From: an uncultured Spirochaetaceae bacterium
GTDB taxonomy: Bacteria > Spirochaetota > Spirochaetia > Sphaerochaetales > Sphaerochaetaceae
NCBI GenBank assembly: GCA_944389025.1
Contig: CALXKU010000008.1
Span: 49,018-113,017, forward strand
DNA: 64,000 bases
Direction of reading: 5' to 3'
The notes beneath the pieces are model-generated. The model ran no database searches. It saw only the letters and a program-made list of their open reading frames with translations, and was not told the DNA's origin. Below are positions 36,990 to 46,353 of this stretch, piece after piece. The position numbers and the translations under genes are program-made. Each line of letters begins with the position of its first letter. Position 1 is the first letter of the stretch.

Positions 36990-37997
36990 ATGAGAAAATT
37001 CATACTCCCCATACTCTTAGTCGCAGTTCTCTCACCACTCTCTTCCGTGAGTATCAGATTGGATGAATCCCTTGGGCGCATCAGTTCCAGAGACTTCAGC
37101 TTGGATTTCTCGTCCCTTGTCTTTTCATTCAGGGGTAAGTATCTTTCCTATGGCCGTCTTGACAGCCTTTCGGCGTATTCAACCCTTTTCAATCCTTACA
37201 GGAAATACCATTACACGGGGCTGAGCATAAGCGACAGTGAGAACAGGGGACTGAGGGGGTTCCTTTTTCGCTATGGAAGGTTTTCACTTGCTTTCTCATC
37301 AGAGGAGGCTTTCTCTGCGGCGTTAAGTTATGATGGAAATTTCATCGATGCTTCCCTGATTCATTACAGTGCGAGAAAGGATGCAGTGCGAAATATCATC
37401 CATGATTACAGGAGAGAAGAGAGAAAGGATGTATACTCACTTCTTCTTCGTGCACGATACAGGCAGTATGCGGATCTTATGGCTGTCCTCAGCTATTCCC
37501 CCCTTCTTGGCATTGATGGGTTTTACCGCCTGAGTACAACATGGAAAGGTTTGACGGTCGCATTGAAATACGGCTCCACGTTCCTTTCCGATAACGGCAT
37601 GGAGTTTGCTGTGGAGGCTCGCATAAGAGGGAAAAATCTCGATTTCGATTACTCTTTATCATACGGGAGCGAATCGATATATACGGATTATTTCAGGCCG
37701 TATGAGTCGCTTTATAGGATCACACTCAAAGTCTTTGGAATGAGAGTGGGGCATGAGACGGACTTCACGTTCTCAAGAAAAGCGGAGAGGAGTCGTCTTG
37801 ATACTCTTTTCCTGAGCTATGGAGGAGTATATGCCTCCTATGACAGCTGGGGGAGGCTTTTCATGAGACTCAGGCGTTTGCCGTTTGAAATGGGAATAGC
37901 TTCCGATGGCTCTTTTTTCTCCATAAAAATAAATGACAGTTTGGAAATCGGTTATGAGGGAAAAAGGTTGCGCTTGAATCTCACTCTCTCATTCTGA
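36990..37997 (+). CDS. Putative outer-membrane beta-barrel protein
   Basis: 335 residues with a signal peptide (MRKFILPILLVAVLSPLSSVS). Alternating hydrophobic strands with many Tyr, Arg and Ser (GKYLSYGRLDSLSAYSTLFNPYRKYHYTGLSIS), long soluble-free stretches and a terminal Phe (NLTLSF) resemble a barrel of about 14-16 strands. No family is recognised. There is no Shine-Dalgarno; TAGACA with a weak ATTAAT 17 bases later sits just before the ATG. It overlaps the MurB-like gene by 9 bases at the 3' end. Confidence 0.6.
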   Translation: MRKFILPILLVAVLSPLSSVSIRLDESLGRISSRDFSLDFSSLVFSFRGKYLSYGRLDSLSAYSTLFNPYRKYHYTGLSISDSENRGLRGFLFRYGRFSLAFSSEEAFSAALSYDGNFIDASLIHYSARKDAVRNIIHDYRREERKDVYSLLLRARYRQYADLMAVLSYSPLLGIDGFYRLSTTWKGLTVALKYGSTFLSDNGMEFAVEARIRGKNLDFDYSLSYGSESIYTDYFRPYESLYRITLKVFGMRVGHETDFTFSRKAERSRLDTLFLSYGGVYASYDSWGRLFMRLRRLPFEMGIASDGSFFSIKINDSLEIGYEGKRLRLNLTLSF

Positions 37998-38876
37998 GAC
38001 GATGGAAAGGCTCTCTTCAAGCATGATACCACTATCTTTGAATACCGCATCCCGTGTCATGCTGATGAGTTTCATCACATCCGATACCGTGCAGTCGGGG
38101 TATGAGAAGAGGCAGTTGCTCTGAAAAGATGAGAACTCGCACCTAAGCCCTTTATCCCCATCCATTCCTGCTCTCTTGATTAGATCTGCGGCCTTGTAAT
38201 CCTCCCCGTCCTTGAAGACGTTGCCAATGAAATTCGTGCATGGTGGGATGAACATGAGCTCTGTGAACTTCTCTTTCCTGATTCTGGCCTCAGCTGTTCT
38301 CTTTCCCTCCCTGAGACGTAGCGTGGTCGATAGGAGTATCTCGCCATCATCGAGTATCATCCTTCTGCTGTTGAAGAAATCCAGGTAATCCGGCTTCCTG
38401 TGGATTTTCCCATCATAGCTCATGGTATCAGTATAAAAATGATAGGAGCTTATATGCTTGCCCTGGGCTCTTGCGTTGATTCTCATCGCTGCTGCTATCG
38501 TGCCTGGAATCCCGCCGAACTCCTCAAGGCCCATCAGGTTATGCTCTATTGCGGAATTAATCACGTTGTTCAGACTCTCTCCCGCCATGCATGTTATCAG
38601 TGAGCCCTTGATCGTTATCCCCTTTAGGTTCTTCGTGGAAATCAGGAGGCCGTCTATTCCGTGGTCTGGAAGAATAACATGGGTCCCGCTTCCTATCACC
38701 GTGATCCTCAGCCCGAGCTCCTTTGCTATGAGAAGGGCGTCACGTAATCCGCGTACATTCTCCGGCTCAGCGTAGTACTCTGCCGTTCCACGGCTTTTGA
38801 AAAGGGTGAGGCCTTCAAGGCTCTTATTCCTTTCAAGCTTGATTTTTTCGCTTTTAAAACTTAAATTGTCATGCAT
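37989..38876 (-). CDS. MurB-like FAD protein with substituted catalytic residues
   Basis: 295 residues with the layout of UDP-N-acetylenolpyruvoylglucosamine reductase: an FAD domain with IGSGTHVILPDHGIDGLLIS (family GxGSN-D-G), GESLNNVINSAIEHNLMGLEEFGGIPGTIAAAMRINA, and a C-terminal domain with NVFKDGEDYKAADLIKRAG and LEESLSIV. In active MurB the reductase acid Ser lies in GSxFKNP; here the site reads GNVFKDG (N219). The YRxS block is replaced by FFNSRR. Either this is a divergent MurB, or a repurposed flavoprotein with the real murB elsewhere. ATG 38876 is the family-like start; a TTG eight codons upstream also exists. Confidence 0.7.
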   Translation of the reverse strand: MHDNLSFKSEKIKLERNKSLEGLTLFKSRGTAEYYAEPENVRGLRDALLIAKELGLRITVIGSGTHVILPDHGIDGLLISTKNLKGITIKGSLITCMAGESLNNVINSAIEHNLMGLEEFGGIPGTIAAAMRINARAQGKHISSYHFYTDTMSYDGKIHRKPDYLDFFNSRRMILDDGEILLSTTLRLREGKRTAEARIRKEKFTELMFIPPCTNFIGNVFKDGEDYKAADLIKRAGMDGDKGLRCEFSSFQSNCLFSYPDCTVSDVMKLISMTRDAVFKDSGIMLEESLSIVSE

Positions 38877-38935
38877 AAGGTAATAAACATAATAAGGCAA
38901 AGAACAGACTTAATACAGATTGCGAAGGAGAACTT

Positions 38936-40336
38936 ATGCGAATATATAATACGATGAGCCGCACTGTGGAACCTTTTAAGAGCATAGAGGAGGGGAAGGT
39001 CGGCATGTACTGCTGTGGACCGACCGTTTACAACTACGCTCATATCGGCAATCTCAGAACCTATATTTTTGAAGACATACTGAGAAAGGTGCTTGAGAAA
39101 GATGGCTACGCTGTCAAGCACGTCATGAACATAACCGACGTCGGACACCTTACAGGAGATGGGGATGACGGCGAGGACAAGATGTCCAAGAGTGCAAAAG
39201 AGCAGGGCAAGAGCGTATGGGATATTGCATCCTTCTATACCGATGCCTTCATGTCTGACATCTCGAAGCTCAACATAGAGAAGGCGGTTGTAATCTGCAA
39301 GGCAACCGACCATATAAACGAGATGATTGAGGTCATCAAGGAGCTTGAGAGAAGGGGGCACACATATACCGCGGATGGTAATGTCTATTTCTCCATTGAC
39401 ACTATAGATGACTATGGAAAACTTGCCCGCCTCAATCTTGATGAGCTTAAGGAAGGGGCAAGGATAGAGGTCGACAGTGCTAAGAGGAATCCGAAGGATT
39501 TCGTTCTCTGGTTTACTAACAGCAAGTTCAAGGACCAAGCCATGACATGGCCAAGTCCTTGGGGAGTTGGATATCCCGGATGGCATGTCGAGTGCACGGC
39601 CATGAGCATGAAATATCTTGGAAAGCATTTCGATATCCACTGTGGTGGAATAGATGCGATTCCTGTGCACCATACGAATGAGATTGCACAGAGCGAGGCG
39701 GCAACAGGGGAGAAGAACTGGGTCAATTACTGGTGCCACGGGGAGTTTTTAATCAACGATAAGGGCAAGATGAGCAAGAGCAGTGGAGAGTTCCTTACAC
39801 TCAGCACCCTCATAAAGCATGGCTATGATCCTCTCGATTACCGCTATCTCTGCCTTGGTGCTCACTATCGCAGCCAGCTGAAGTTCAGTTATGAGGCTCT
39901 AGACCATGCAAGAAGTGCACGCCTCTCTCTCATCGAGAAGGTCAAGGCTTTAAAGGCATCCGCTAATGCTTCCTCTACTCTCTCAGAAGCTGCTCTGAAG
40001 TATAAGGGGGAGTATGACGAGGCCCTCGATAACGATCTTCATACACCGCAGGCTCTAGCCACGATGTGGTCGATGCTAAAGGATTCTTCCATTTCCGATA
40101 CCGAGAAGCTATCTCTTGTTCTTTACATGGATAGGGTTTTCTCTCTTTCTCTCGATAATGTTGAAGCGGAGGAGAGGGTTGGAAGTGCTGAGGATATCGC
40201 TCTGCTTGAAGAGAGAAGCGTGGCAAAGAAGAACAAGGACTACCAGAGGGCGGATGAGATCAGAAAGATTCTTGCTGAGAGGGGTTATACTGTGAAGGAC
40301 ACCCCATCGGGTAGCATTCTCGTGAAAACGGTGTAA
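38936..40336 (+). CDS. cysS: Cysteinyl-tRNA synthetase
   Basis: Class I synthetase charging tRNA-Cys. 466 residues: HIGH-type motif in CGPTVYNYAHIGNLRTYIFED (Cys is the first zinc ligand), the remaining zinc ligands in WHVECTAM and HHTNEIAQSE, the KMSKS motif KGKMSKSSG, then the helical anticodon-binding DALR region (ALKYKGEYDEALDNDLHTPQAL). AAGGAG precedes the ATG. It is divergent from the MurB-like gene. Confidence 0.97.
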   Translation: MRIYNTMSRTVEPFKSIEEGKVGMYCCGPTVYNYAHIGNLRTYIFEDILRKVLEKDGYAVKHVMNITDVGHLTGDGDDGEDKMSKSAKEQGKSVWDIASFYTDAFMSDISKLNIEKAVVICKATDHINEMIEVIKELERRGHTYTADGNVYFSIDTIDDYGKLARLNLDELKEGARIEVDSAKRNPKDFVLWFTNSKFKDQAMTWPSPWGVGYPGWHVECTAMSMKYLGKHFDIHCGGIDAIPVHHTNEIAQSEAATGEKNWVNYWCHGEFLINDKGKMSKSSGEFLTLSTLIKHGYDPLDYRYLCLGAHYRSQLKFSYEALDHARSARLSLIEKVKALKASANASSTLSEAALKYKGEYDEALDNDLHTPQALATMWSMLKDSSISDTEKLSLVLYMDRVFSLSLDNVEAEERVGSAEDIALLEERSVAKKNKDYQRADEIRKILAERGYTVKDTPSGSILVKTV

Positions 40337-40363
40337 CCTTCAGCGGGAGTTGTTGTTAGCATT

Positions 40364-40897
40364 ATGAATATCAAAAGTACTGATCGCGAGGATTTCAGGC
40401 TCATATATGAGCAGAACTTCGAGCTGCTGATGCAGGTCGTCATACATATCGTGTACAACATCGATATCGCGGAGGACCTTGTTCAGGAGGCTTTCGAGAG
40501 GTTCTATGTGAGGAATATGAGCTTTCCTAGCGAGGATGATGCCAGATACTGGCTCTTAAGGGTTGCGAAGAATCTCGCCCTCAACTACGTGCGTCGTAAC
40601 AAGAGGGAGGGGGAGATGGTGGAGAAGGTCAGAAAGATGCCCTCTTATACCTCTTCCGGCCCTGATGGGGCTCAGGAGGCTGTTCGAAGCGAGCACATAG
40701 AAGAGGTCAGGAAGGCGATAGAAAAGCTTCCGGAGCACCTGCGTCTCGCCATTCAGCTCAAGGAATTCAGCGGACTCGACTACAAAGCGATCGGAAGGGT
40801 ACTCGGAATATCGGAGACTAATGTCAAGGTCCGTGTCCACAGAGCAAGGAAAAAGCTCGAGGAGATCCTTGGCAAGGAGGCTGGAGATGTGTATTGA
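40364..40897 (+). CDS. ECF-type RNA polymerase sigma factor
   Basis: 177 residues: region 2 (FRLIYEQNFELLMQVVIHIVYNIDIAEDLVQEAFERFY... ARYWLLRVAKNLALNYVRR) and region 4 (IEKLPEHLRLAIQLKEFSGLDYKAIGRVLGISETNVKVRVHRARKKLEEIL). No region 1 or 3 is present, as in extracytoplasmic-function sigma factors. It is released from the membrane anti-sigma encoded downstream, which it overlaps by 11 bases. The stimulus and the target promoters are not visible here. Confidence 0.93.
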   Translation: MNIKSTDREDFRLIYEQNFELLMQVVIHIVYNIDIAEDLVQEAFERFYVRNMSFPSEDDARYWLLRVAKNLALNYVRRNKREGEMVEKVRKMPSYTSSGPDGAQEAVRSEHIEEVRKAIEKLPEHLRLAIQLKEFSGLDYKAIGRVLGISETNVKVRVHRARKKLEEILGKEAGDVY

Positions 40898-41414
40898 TGA
40901 TCAGATGCTTTCATCCTATCTGGATGGGGAACTCAGGGAGCCTTATCTTTCGCAGGTAAAGGAGCATTTGGACTATTGCCAGGCCTGCAGGGAGAGGCTT
41001 GAGGATTTCAGATCCCTCTCTGAGGATATAAGGGCAATGAAGCTCAGCGACAGCATTCTCTCTCGCAATAAAGATAAGATTTTCTCACACCTCGAGGAGA
41101 AGTATTTTCTCTCTGAGGGCAAGAAGTCATTCTTCCGCAGAAGGATAGAGATGTCCCTTCCCAGCCTTATAACTGCAGCGGCTGCGGTCGTATTCATATT
41201 TGTAGGCGGTTTCATGTTCTTCGGCTCAAATCCTGCGCAGACAGAGCAGATACTCCCATCATTCTCCGTCCATGCCGATTCCCAGAATGTGCAGTTCGTA
41301 TCTCAGAGGACAAACAGTCTGGATCAGTACTCTCTTGAGGAGATTCTGGAATACCTTGACTCAAAGGGGTATGATGTTGATATCTCACTCAGGGGAATGG
41401 GCAGTGGGAATTAA
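40887..41414 (+). CDS. Zinc-finger (zf-HC2) membrane anti-sigma factor
   Basis: 175 residues. The N-terminal anti-sigma domain has H27-x3-C31-x2-C34 (HLDYCQAC), followed by a helix that wraps the sigma factor. One membrane helix spans about 91-112 (LITAAAAVVFIFVGGFMFF), and a short periplasmic tail ends DSKGYDVDISLRGMG. ATG 40887 sits 5 bases after AAGGAGG within the sigma-factor gene; an upstream frame from 40821 is an overlap artefact. The pair forms one operon. Confidence 0.88.
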   Translation: MCIDDQMLSSYLDGELREPYLSQVKEHLDYCQACRERLEDFRSLSEDIRAMKLSDSILSRNKDKIFSHLEEKYFLSEGKKSFFRRRIEMSLPSLITAAAAVVFIFVGGFMFFGSNPAQTEQILPSFSVHADSQNVQFVSQRTNSLDQYSLEEILEYLDSKGYDVDISLRGMGSGN

Positions 41415-41424
41415 TGTCCTGTTA

Positions 41425-41453
41425 TTGCCTATCGCACCTTAATTCTGTATCTT
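41425..41453 (+). promoter_or_regulatory. Promoter of the unknown gene at 41461, leaderless arrangement
   Basis: TTGCCT (41425-41430), a 17-base spacer and TATCTT (41448-41453) end 7 bases before the ATG. The geometry is the same as upstream of lon and the response regulator. Confidence 0.55.
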
Positions 41454-41460
41454 TGAGGGT

Positions 41461-42345
41461 ATGGAAGCTAAAGATTACTTGAGCCGGGCCCAGAGTGCGC
41501 TCATAAGGATAGAGACCGTTCTGGATCATCGGATCGGAGAAATATACAATAACGAATCACTGATAATGACAAATGAGAGCCTCAAGGCGAATGCCTCAGT
41601 GCGTCTCTATCAGACCAGGGGCTATGATTCTGGACTGTCAAGCATAATGTTCCAGGATAGTGATGGTGGTTTCTATCCTCTCGAGATAAAACTTATTGAA
41701 ATCTATGGCCTGATCGATTACTCGATGGTGGAATCAAAGAGATCGGATCCTCTTAAGGAGTTCCTGAAAAGCGATGCGAACGTTTCCGCTGAAATCAAGA
41801 CTAAGGTGCTCTCTCTTTTCAAGGATGCGGAGACAGAGTCTCTTCGCCGTTTTTCAGGCCTATCATCATCCCTTGAACGTATCGCATATAAGTATCATAT
41901 GCTGATGAGACGTGACTCGGGCTATCCTCTTCTTCCAATCCTTGCACGCCTCGATCTCTATTCATCGCTTATTAAGGCTGAACCGCGCTTTGCTGGTGCG
42001 AATATTGAGGAGGCTATGCTCATAAGGCGTGAGGAGCATGATGAATCAATTGCGGAGGAGAGCCATGAGCGCCTTACGCTCTTCATCTCAGAGTGTCTTC
42101 TTGATGCGATAACGAGGGCGGCGGACCAGATTGCCGAAATGCGCCACATCAGCGAATATGCCGTACTCTTCCTTTCCATGAAGATGGAGAGGGGAAAGGA
42201 GTATACGTTTGATGAACTTTCCCTCCTTTTCTCCCTTGATAAGGAGCTGATGAAGAATCTTTTCGTAATCCCTGCACTCTCTAGTGACCGAATCTCTATC
42301 GGAAGCACAGCCTCAGGAGAGGATACCATCACACTTATAGGCTGA
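41461..42345 (+). CDS. Protein of unknown function, mostly helical, cytoplasmic
   Basis: 294 residues, no signal peptide or membrane helix, no family recognised. Predicted to be helical throughout, with charged amphipathic stretches (SLRRFSGLSSSLERIAYKYHMLMRR; ESHERLTLFISECLLDAITRAADQIAEM) and a C-terminal stretch that looks like a small winged helix (EYTFDELSLLFSLDKELMKNLFVIPAL...RISIGSTASGEDTITLIG). Codon use matches its neighbours. It lies between the anti-sigma gene and valS with its own promoter. Its size and single copy in a housekeeping neighbourhood suggest a lineage-conserved protein. Confidence 0.75.
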   Translation: MEAKDYLSRAQSALIRIETVLDHRIGEIYNNESLIMTNESLKANASVRLYQTRGYDSGLSSIMFQDSDGGFYPLEIKLIEIYGLIDYSMVESKRSDPLKEFLKSDANVSAEIKTKVLSLFKDAETESLRRFSGLSSSLERIAYKYHMLMRRDSGYPLLPILARLDLYSSLIKAEPRFAGANIEEAMLIRREEHDESIAEESHERLTLFISECLLDAITRAADQIAEMRHISEYAVLFLSMKMERGKEYTFDELSLLFSLDKELMKNLFVIPALSSDRISIGSTASGEDTITLIG

Positions 42346-42402
42346 GGGCTGTTCTCTTTTTTCTTTTACTCTGCTATCATTCTTGCCGTTGCGGGAGGAA
42401 TT

Positions 42403-45054
42403 ATGAAAGCAGTTGAATTAGCAAAATCCTATAACCCAAAGGAGTTTGAGGAGCGCATATACGCATCATGGAAACAAAAGGGCGAGTTCAGACCTAGAAG
42501 CGGGAAGGGCGAACACTTTTCAATCGTCATGCCTCCACCAAACGTCACGGGTATCCTGCATATGGGGCATGCCCTCAATAACAGTTTACAGGATATCATA
42601 ATCAGATATTACAGGATGACAGGTCGTCCGACCCTCTGGGTTCCGGGAACGGACCATGCGGGAATCGCGACGCAGAACGTCGTTGAAAGGCAGCTTAAGA
42701 AGGAAGGGCTAAGAAGGCAGGACCTCGGAAGGGAGAAGTTCATAGAGCGTACCTGGCAGGTCAAAGAGAAGCATCACGACATAATAAAGAGCCAGCTTGA
42801 GAAGATGGGCTGCTCATGTGATTGGGATCATGAGCGCTTCACGATGGATGAAGGGCTCAGCAGAGCGGTACGTGAGGCATTTGTTTCCCTTTATGAGCGT
42901 GGCCTTATCTACAAGGGAAAATATCTTGTCAACTACTGTCCGAAGTGTGGTACAGCCCTCTCTGATGATGAGGTGGAGCATGAGGCCGAACCTGGAAAAC
43001 TCTATCATATACGTTATCCGTACAGTGACGGCTCTGGGTATATCATCGTAGCTACGACACGTCCTGAAACGATGTTCGGAGACACTGCCGTCGCGGTTCA
43101 TCCTGATGATGAGCGCTATAAGGATATCGTGGGAAAGAGCCTTGATCTCCCTCTTACAGACAGAAAGATAAAGATAATTGCTGATGCTTTCGTATCAAGG
43201 GAGTTCGGAACAGGAATGGTAAAGATCACCCCAGCCCATGATCCGAACGATTTCGAGTGTGGAAAGAGGAACAATCTCGAGGCTATAAACATCCTCAACC
43301 CGGATGGAACGCTCAATGACAACTGCCCTGAGAAATACAGGAATCTTCCTGCAATCGAGGCCAGACCCCTCGTTGTTGAAGATCTGGAGAAAGGTGGCTT
43401 CGTAGAGAGGATAGAGGAGCATGACCATGAAGTCGGACACTGCTACCGCTGTCATACGATTGTCGAGCCGTATCTTTCCGACCAGTGGTTCGTAAGGATG
43501 AGGAGCCTTGCCGATAAGGCGATGGAAGCCCTTAAGAAGAGCGATATCGTATTCTACCCGAAGAGATGGGAGAACACGTATTCACGCTGGCTTGAGAGCA
43601 TCCGCGATTGGTGCATCTCCCGTCAGCTCTGGTGGGGACACAGGATTCCGGTCTGGTACTGCAAGGACTGCGGAAAGGAGATAGTCTCAAGGGAGGATGT
43701 CACAGAGTGTCCGCACTGCCATTCACATAATCTCGAACAGGACAGCGATGTTCTCGATACCTGGTTCTCATCCTGGCTCTGGCCGTTCTCAACTCTCGGC
43801 TGGCCTGAGAAGAGCGATGACCTTGCAGCCTTCTTCCCGACAAGCTGCCTTGTCAGCGCCTATGATATCATCTTCTTCTGGATTTCCAGGATGATAATGA
43901 GCAGTGAGGAGTTCCTCTCTGTGGCCCCATTCAAGGATATCGTCATAACAGGGCTTGTACGTGACAAGCTTGGAAGGAAGATGAGCAAGAGCCTTGGGAA
44001 CGGTATAGACCCACTCGAAATCATAGACATGTACGGTGCGGATGCGATGAAGTTCACACTCTGTTACATGGCAGCTCAGGGGCAGGATGTGCTTATCGAT
44101 ATCGATTCTTTCAAGATGGGTTCCCGTTTTGCGAACAAGATCTGGAACGCAACACGATTCCTGCTTATGAATCTCGAGGGTAGGGAGCTTGTTACTTTCA
44201 ATGTCGATGAGCTTACGACCATGGACAAGTGGATTTACAGTCAGCTTAACAGCGCCGCACGCGATATCAAGACAGCTATGGAGGGTTACAGGTTCAACGA
44301 TGCCGCATCCGCAGTCTATTCGTTCTTCTGGAACGACCTCTGCGACTGGTATATCGAGGCTTCAAAACAGAAGCTGCTCAAAGGAAGCGATGAGGAGAAG
44401 AATCTCCAGATTTCGATTCTCATGGATATCCTTGAAAAGAGCATGCGCCTGATGCACCCGTTCCTCTCGTTCATCACGGAGGAGATCTATCAGAAGCTTC
44501 CTAATCATGATGGTGATGTCATCGTACAGAGCTATCCAGAGTACGATGAGGCTCTCTCCTATAAGGATGAAGTTGGCAAGGTTGAAGCACTTAAGGATAT
44601 CGTCAGAAGCGTCAGAAGCCTTCGTTCAAGCCTCCAGATCGCACCTGAGAAGAAGATAAGGATGGTATTAAGGTGTGATGACAACTTTAATGCCCTCTCC
44701 CTCATAAGGGACGAGATGCCTTTCGTATCTTCGACTCTCAGTGCCTCGGAGTTCATAATCGATGAGAATAATGCGATATCAACATCGGGTGCTGTTCCAA
44801 CATCGGGCCCCGGTTACGAGTGTTTCCTTTTCGTCAAGGATGCCATCGATGTGGACGCGGAAATCAGGAAGCTCACTGAGGATGTTGCAAAGGCTGAGAA
44901 GCTTTTAGAGTCTGCGGAGAAGAAGCTTTCAAATCCCCAGTTCATCAATAATGCCAAAGCTGAGGCCGTGGAAAAGGAGAGGGGAAAGAAGGCTGAAGCC
45001 GAAGAGATAATTAGAAAGAGTCAGGAGCATATAGCACTGCTTAAAAGCATTTAA
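42403..45054 (+). CDS. valS: Valyl-tRNA synthetase
   Basis: Class I synthetase charging tRNA-Val and editing threonine. 883 residues: PPPNVTGILHMGHALNNSLQD (HIGH), the CP1 editing domain (TTRPETMFGDTAVAVHPDD), zinc-like CPKCG and CHRC-type clusters, GRKMSKSLGNGIDPLEII (KMSKS), the anticodon-binding helical domain, and the C-terminal coiled-coil arm (VDAEIRKLTEDVAKAEKLLESAEKKLSNPQFINNA). The start is preceded by GGGAGGA. A strong terminator follows. Confidence 0.97.
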   Translation: MKAVELAKSYNPKEFEERIYASWKQKGEFRPRSGKGEHFSIVMPPPNVTGILHMGHALNNSLQDIIIRYYRMTGRPTLWVPGTDHAGIATQNVVERQLKKEGLRRQDLGREKFIERTWQVKEKHHDIIKSQLEKMGCSCDWDHERFTMDEGLSRAVREAFVSLYERGLIYKGKYLVNYCPKCGTALSDDEVEHEAEPGKLYHIRYPYSDGSGYIIVATTRPETMFGDTAVAVHPDDERYKDIVGKSLDLPLTDRKIKIIADAFVSREFGTGMVKITPAHDPNDFECGKRNNLEAINILNPDGTLNDNCPEKYRNLPAIEARPLVVEDLEKGGFVERIEEHDHEVGHCYRCHTIVEPYLSDQWFVRMRSLADKAMEALKKSDIVFYPKRWENTYSRWLESIRDWCISRQLWWGHRIPVWYCKDCGKEIVSREDVTECPHCHSHNLEQDSDVLDTWFSSWLWPFSTLGWPEKSDDLAAFFPTSCLVSAYDIIFFWISRMIMSSEEFLSVAPFKDIVITGLVRDKLGRKMSKSLGNGIDPLEIIDMYGADAMKFTLCYMAAQGQDVLIDIDSFKMGSRFANKIWNATRFLLMNLEGRELVTFNVDELTTMDKWIYSQLNSAARDIKTAMEGYRFNDAASAVYSFFWNDLCDWYIEASKQKLLKGSDEEKNLQISILMDILEKSMRLMHPFLSFITEEIYQKLPNHDGDVIVQSYPEYDEALSYKDEVGKVEALKDIVRSVRSLRSSLQIAPEKKIRMVLRCDDNFNALSLIRDEMPFVSSTLSASEFIIDENNAISTSGAVPTSGPGYECFLFVKDAIDVDAEIRKLTEDVAKAEKLLESAEKKLSNPQFINNAKAEAVEKERGKKAEAEEIIRKSQEHIALLKSI

Positions 45055-45060
45055 AAGAAT

Positions 45061-45084
45061 AAGGCCGCGTTTGCGGCCTTTTTC
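45061..45084 (+). terminator. Terminator after valS
   Basis: AAGGCCGC-GTTT-GCGGCCTT (8-bp stem) followed by TTTC; it also covers the end of the small Hc1-like gene on the other strand. Confidence 0.85.
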
Positions 45085-45265
45085 ATTCTTCTGCGCTCTC
45101 CTCTGTTCCCTTAAGCTCCTTTCTTCTCTCCTTGCAGAGCTTTGAAATCTCAAGCAGGGCTTTCTTTGCACGTGTTCGTGCCACTTTTATTCCTTTCTCC
45201 TCAAATCTTGCATTCTCAGCAAGATAGGTCTCCCATTGATTAACGAGCTGTTCATGAACTGTCAT
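45083..45265 (-). CDS. Small basic Hc1-like protein
   Basis: 60 residues, rich in Lys, Arg and Glu: ARTRAKKALLEISKLCKERRKELKG resembles the N-terminal helical region of the histone H1-like Hc1 proteins of chlamydiae and related short proteins in spirochaetes. The Lys-rich tail of true Hc1 is absent, so DNA binding is uncertain. AAGGATGG lies before the ATG, which supports a real gene. It converges on valS. The 282 bases between it and the next gene show no recognisable feature beyond AT-rich sequence. Confidence 0.6.
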   Translation of the reverse strand: MTVHEQLVNQWETYLAENARFEEKGIKVARTRAKKALLEISKLCKERRKELKGTEESAEE

Positions 45266-45547
45266 ACAACCACCATCCTTTTAAATATTTTTTTTAAGTT
45301 TAAATGCGTATTATTTCGAATGCAAGAAAAATGTTAGAAATGAGAGATTTTACAGTTGTTGTTGCTTTTAAAAGCAGATGAGCATCCCATGGCGAAAAAA
45401 GAGGAAGAAGCGATTATCCTGTTTTAAGCACTTGTGGTAACACATCAACATGACATGATTCCAAAAGCTTGCCTATAGAGGGAAAGCATGGTAGGCTAAT
45501 GCTTGAATATTTGATGGCATGAGCCATGACGATTCTTTTTGTTCAAG

Positions 45548-46339
45548 ATGGAACGTATGAAAGCTGTAAAGAAAAGCATGAAGTTCAGATTATTAATAAG
45601 CCTTATTCTTCTATCCTGTCTTGCAGGTCCCGTTTTTTCCGCTTCCTCGGAGGCCGGAAGGGTTAACTACTATGCGGACATGATGGATGACTCATATTAC
45701 GCATCTCTTTGCAGATATGTCTTTGATGATCATGGCATTTCTGGCCTGATGGATGAGTTTAAAGCTCTCGAGCAGGGAATTGAGTCCTCGCATTATGAAC
45801 AGTGGAAGAAGGATGCCTCCATTGGAAGGGCTGCACTGATTGCTGCAAAGTATGCCAACGACTCTGATGATAAGGAGCTTGCACGCACTCTCATGCAGAT
45901 TGCGGATGAGAGGATAGCCAAGGCGAAGGGGGAGGGAGCTCCGGTTTCCGCCACAGGTGTTCTTGAGGCTCTTTCAACGTCATTCTGGTATCTTGTGGAT
46001 GGCAGTCTTTCAAAAGGAATGAAGTTTCCAGGAATGGTGGATGATCTCTATGATGAGTATCCGGAGGATTTCCATGTCCTTCTTCTCGAGGCGGAGAGGT
46101 ATCTAAACTCTCCGGGAATCGTAGGAGGAAACAAGAGAAAGGGGCTCAATCTCTTCAAAGATGCGGAGTCAGTCATGCTTGAGATGGGTGCATCCCCTTG
46201 GGATCAGTACACGATATATTGCGGTCTGGCAAAGGGATATGATGCGAGAGATAAGGAGAAGGAGGCGAAAAAGTATGCCTCCCTCGCAATGGATATCTAC
46301 TCTGCCGGGGATGAGGATGTTGAGGATATCCTCGACTGA
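45548..46339 (+). CDS. Secreted helical-repeat (TPR-like) protein
   Basis: About 263 residues with a signal peptide (MKFRLLISLILLSCLAGPVFSAS). The mature part is helical with TPR-like units; RYLNSPGIVGGNKRKGLNLFKDAESV is a motif found in TPR proteins of the periplasm that form cages or adaptors, such as TatT-like proteins of Treponema. The start is uncertain among ATG 45548, 45557 and 45578; none has a good Shine-Dalgarno. The next gene, a glycosyltransferase, begins 14 bases after the stop, so they are probably co-transcribed. Confidence 0.65.
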   Translation: MERMKAVKKSMKFRLLISLILLSCLAGPVFSASSEAGRVNYYADMMDDSYYASLCRYVFDDHGISGLMDEFKALEQGIESSHYEQWKKDASIGRAALIAAKYANDSDDKELARTLMQIADERIAKAKGEGAPVSATGVLEALSTSFWYLVDGSLSKGMKFPGMVDDLYDEYPEDFHVLLLEAERYLNSPGIVGGNKRKGLNLFKDAESVMLEMGASPWDQYTIYCGLAKGYDARDKEKEAKKYASLAMDIYSAGDEDVEDILD

Positions 46340-46353
46340 AAAGGGAGATTTTT

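Noticed and set aside
38861..39739. 292-codon frame opposite cysS
   Set aside because: Shadow of a strongly recognised synthetase gene; no ribosome-binding site and no family resemblance.
45266..45547. Small frames in the 282-base gap before the TPR-like gene
   Set aside because: Frames of 12-16 codons without ribosome-binding sites; nothing recognisable.
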